In this document: positions 19,815-20,544 of the stretch, piece by piece
How positions within the stretch are numbered: the first letter of the stretch is position 1
Layout of the letters: every line of letters starts with the position of its first letter
From: a virus
IMG/VR virus record: IMGVR_UViG_3300045971_000456
Coordinates: 1 to 20,544 of that record
Strand: one strand, 5' to 3'
Length of the DNA: 20,544 nucleotides
Translations under genes and position numbers: made by a program
The notes under the pieces: generated by a model
The model's input: the letters and a program-made list of their open reading frames with translations, nothing else
Database searches by the model: none
Told to the model about the DNA's origin: nothing

Positions 19815-20204
19815 ATGTTCGCAGGGGTGCGGGTGGTGATCGGAGAGCGGGAGCTGGTCATGCCCTGGCTCAGCTACGGGCAGACCAAGGCCGCGATCCG
19901 GGAGGGGTTCCGGCTGAAGAAGCAGGCCGAGGCGGCCGTGAGCGCGGAGGACCCGGAAGTGTTCATCGAGGTCGCCGACCTGAAGGTGGCGACGATCCAC
20001 CGGGCGCTCGTGCGGAACTACCCGGATCTGACCTTGGCCGAGGTCGAGGACGGGCTGGAGAACGCGAACGTCGCGGTCTACTACGAGAAGCTCATGTCCC
20101 TGTCCCAGGGCGTGACGAAGCCCGAGGTGAACTTCCTCACCCCGCAGCCGGCGCCGGTCGAGGCGCCACCCGTCGTCGCGCAGGAAGTCGTCCCCCAGGG
20201 ATAG
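19815..20204 (+). CDS. Second tail-assembly-type protein (lambda T position)
   Basis: This is a 129-aa protein starting at ATG 19815, with AGGGGGC about six bases upstream, so it has its own initiation signal. The middle is helical (YGQTKAAIREGFRLKKQAEA), followed by VEDGLENANVAVYYEKLMSL, with a Pro/Val-rich disordered tail of about 25 residues. Its place directly before the tape measure fits a chaperone partner of the previous gene. Going from the previous frame into this one would need a +1 shift, unlike the -1 shift of lambda G-GT, so independent translation is more likely. Confidence 0.55.
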   Translation: MFAGVRVVIGERELVMPWLSYGQTKAAIREGFRLKKQAEAAVSAEDPEVFIEVADLKVATIHRALVRNYPDLTLAEVEDGLENANVAVYYEKLMSLSQGVTKPEVNFLTPQPAPVEAPPVVAQEVVPQG

Positions 20205-20207
20205 TCC

Positions 20208-20544
20208 GTGGCCAACGAGCAAGTCACAGTCTCGATCACCGCTGCGATCCAAGGCCTGCTCGACGGGCTCGGGAAGGCCACCGGCGCGGTGAAGCAGTCG
20301 ACTGAGCAGATGGCGGGCTTCGCGGGCGGGCTCAAGAACGCCTTCTCGAACCTCATGGCGCCGCTGCTCGCGCTAACCGCGGTGGTCGGCGGCGGGAAGA
20401 TGTTCAAGGGCGCCATCGACGACACGGTGTCGTGGATCAGCGAGGTCGCGAAGACCGCGCGCGTGCTCGGCATCTCGACCGAGAAGGCGAGCATCCTCGG
20501 TCTCGCGCTCGACGATCTCGGGCTGTCGAGCGACATGTACACCA
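20208..20544 (+). CDS. Tape measure protein, N-terminal part (runs off the right edge)
   Basis: GTG 20208 opens a frame that continues to the window end (112 codons). It starts VANEQVTVSITAAIQGLLDG, with helices (LGKATGAVKQSTEQMAGF), then a hydrophobic stretch (about residues 45-65, LMAPLLALTAVVGGG) and FKGAIDDTVSWISEVAKTAR. The segment LGISTEKASILGLALDDLGL is typical of tape measure N-termini. This protein sets tail length and helps DNA ejection. AGGG precedes the start. The C-terminal bulk lies outside the window. Confidence 0.8.
   Translation, partial: MANEQVTVSITAAIQGLLDGLGKATGAVKQSTEQMAGFAGGLKNAFSNLMAPLLALTAVVGGGKMFKGAIDDTVSWISEVAKTARVLGISTEKASILGLALDDLGLSSDMYT

Noticed and set aside
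19770-19830. Programmed -1 frameshift between the two tail-assembly genes
   Set aside because: No X-XXY-YYZ heptamer is apparent, the frame relation requires +1, and the second gene has its own RBS and ATG.
1-20544. tRNA, rRNA, insertion sequence, integrase, attachment site or lysis genes
   Set aside because: Looked for by eye on both strands and none could be supported; they probably lie outside the window.

Overview
This window looks like part of a temperate, long-tailed (siphovirus, lambda-type) phage or prophage from a high-GC host. The sequence is strongly GC-rich with G/C-ending codons almost throughout. There is no bacterial housekeeping gene, integrase, tRNA or lysis gene, so neither the host nor the integration site can be named. 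Gene order, overlapping start/stop codons and recognisable capsid, packaging and recombination proteins support the phage assignment.

Layout. (1) Positions 1-4768, minus strand: a tightly packed leftward early operon. In transcription order it holds a 38-aa membrane peptide, a Cas4/RecB-like PD-(D/E)XK nuclease with a probable Fe-S cluster, a Sak4-like recombinase, a single-strand-binding protein ending in DDIPF, a run of very small accessory genes, an XF1762-family protein, and a gene cut by the left edge. A 34-bp direct repeat brackets two of the accessory genes. (2) Positions 4776-6100: a lambda-like immunity region. Two inverted copies of a control element (TTGACA plus paired GTCANNTGAC operators) face outward as presumptive PL and PR. 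Between them lie a repressor, a zinc-ribbon membrane protein and a small hypothetical gene, all read leftward. (3) Positions 6101-9305, plus strand: rightward early genes, namely a Cro-like protein, two further HTH proteins, a zinc-finger peptide, a DUF1376-type replication protein with an origin-like repeat block inside it, a membrane/zinc peptide, a RusA resolvase and a Cys-rich protein. (4) Positions 9308-20544, plus strand: the morphogenesis block. It contains a minor tail Z protein, a 210-bp non-coding stretch, HNH nuclease, small and large terminase, gpW, portal, a fused prohead protease/major capsid protein, capsid cement protein, head-tail joiner, tail terminator, a small hypothetical gene, major tail protein, two tail-assembly-type genes and the start of the tape measure.

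How it fits together (inference). The repressor would hold PL and PR shut. On induction, PL would express the exonuclease-annealase-SSB recombination set, and PR would express Cro, replication and RusA. The late genes follow lambda order (Nu1-A-W-B-C/E-FII-U-V-G/T-H), with two departures: the Z gene sits upstream of the terminase, and the protease is fused to the capsid protein. The most interesting points are the operator architecture with apparently leaderless first genes, the genes in the lambda rex position, the repeat-bracketed cassette, the internal ribosome-binding site inside the protease-capsid fusion, and a large terminase with no ATG/GTG/TTG start.
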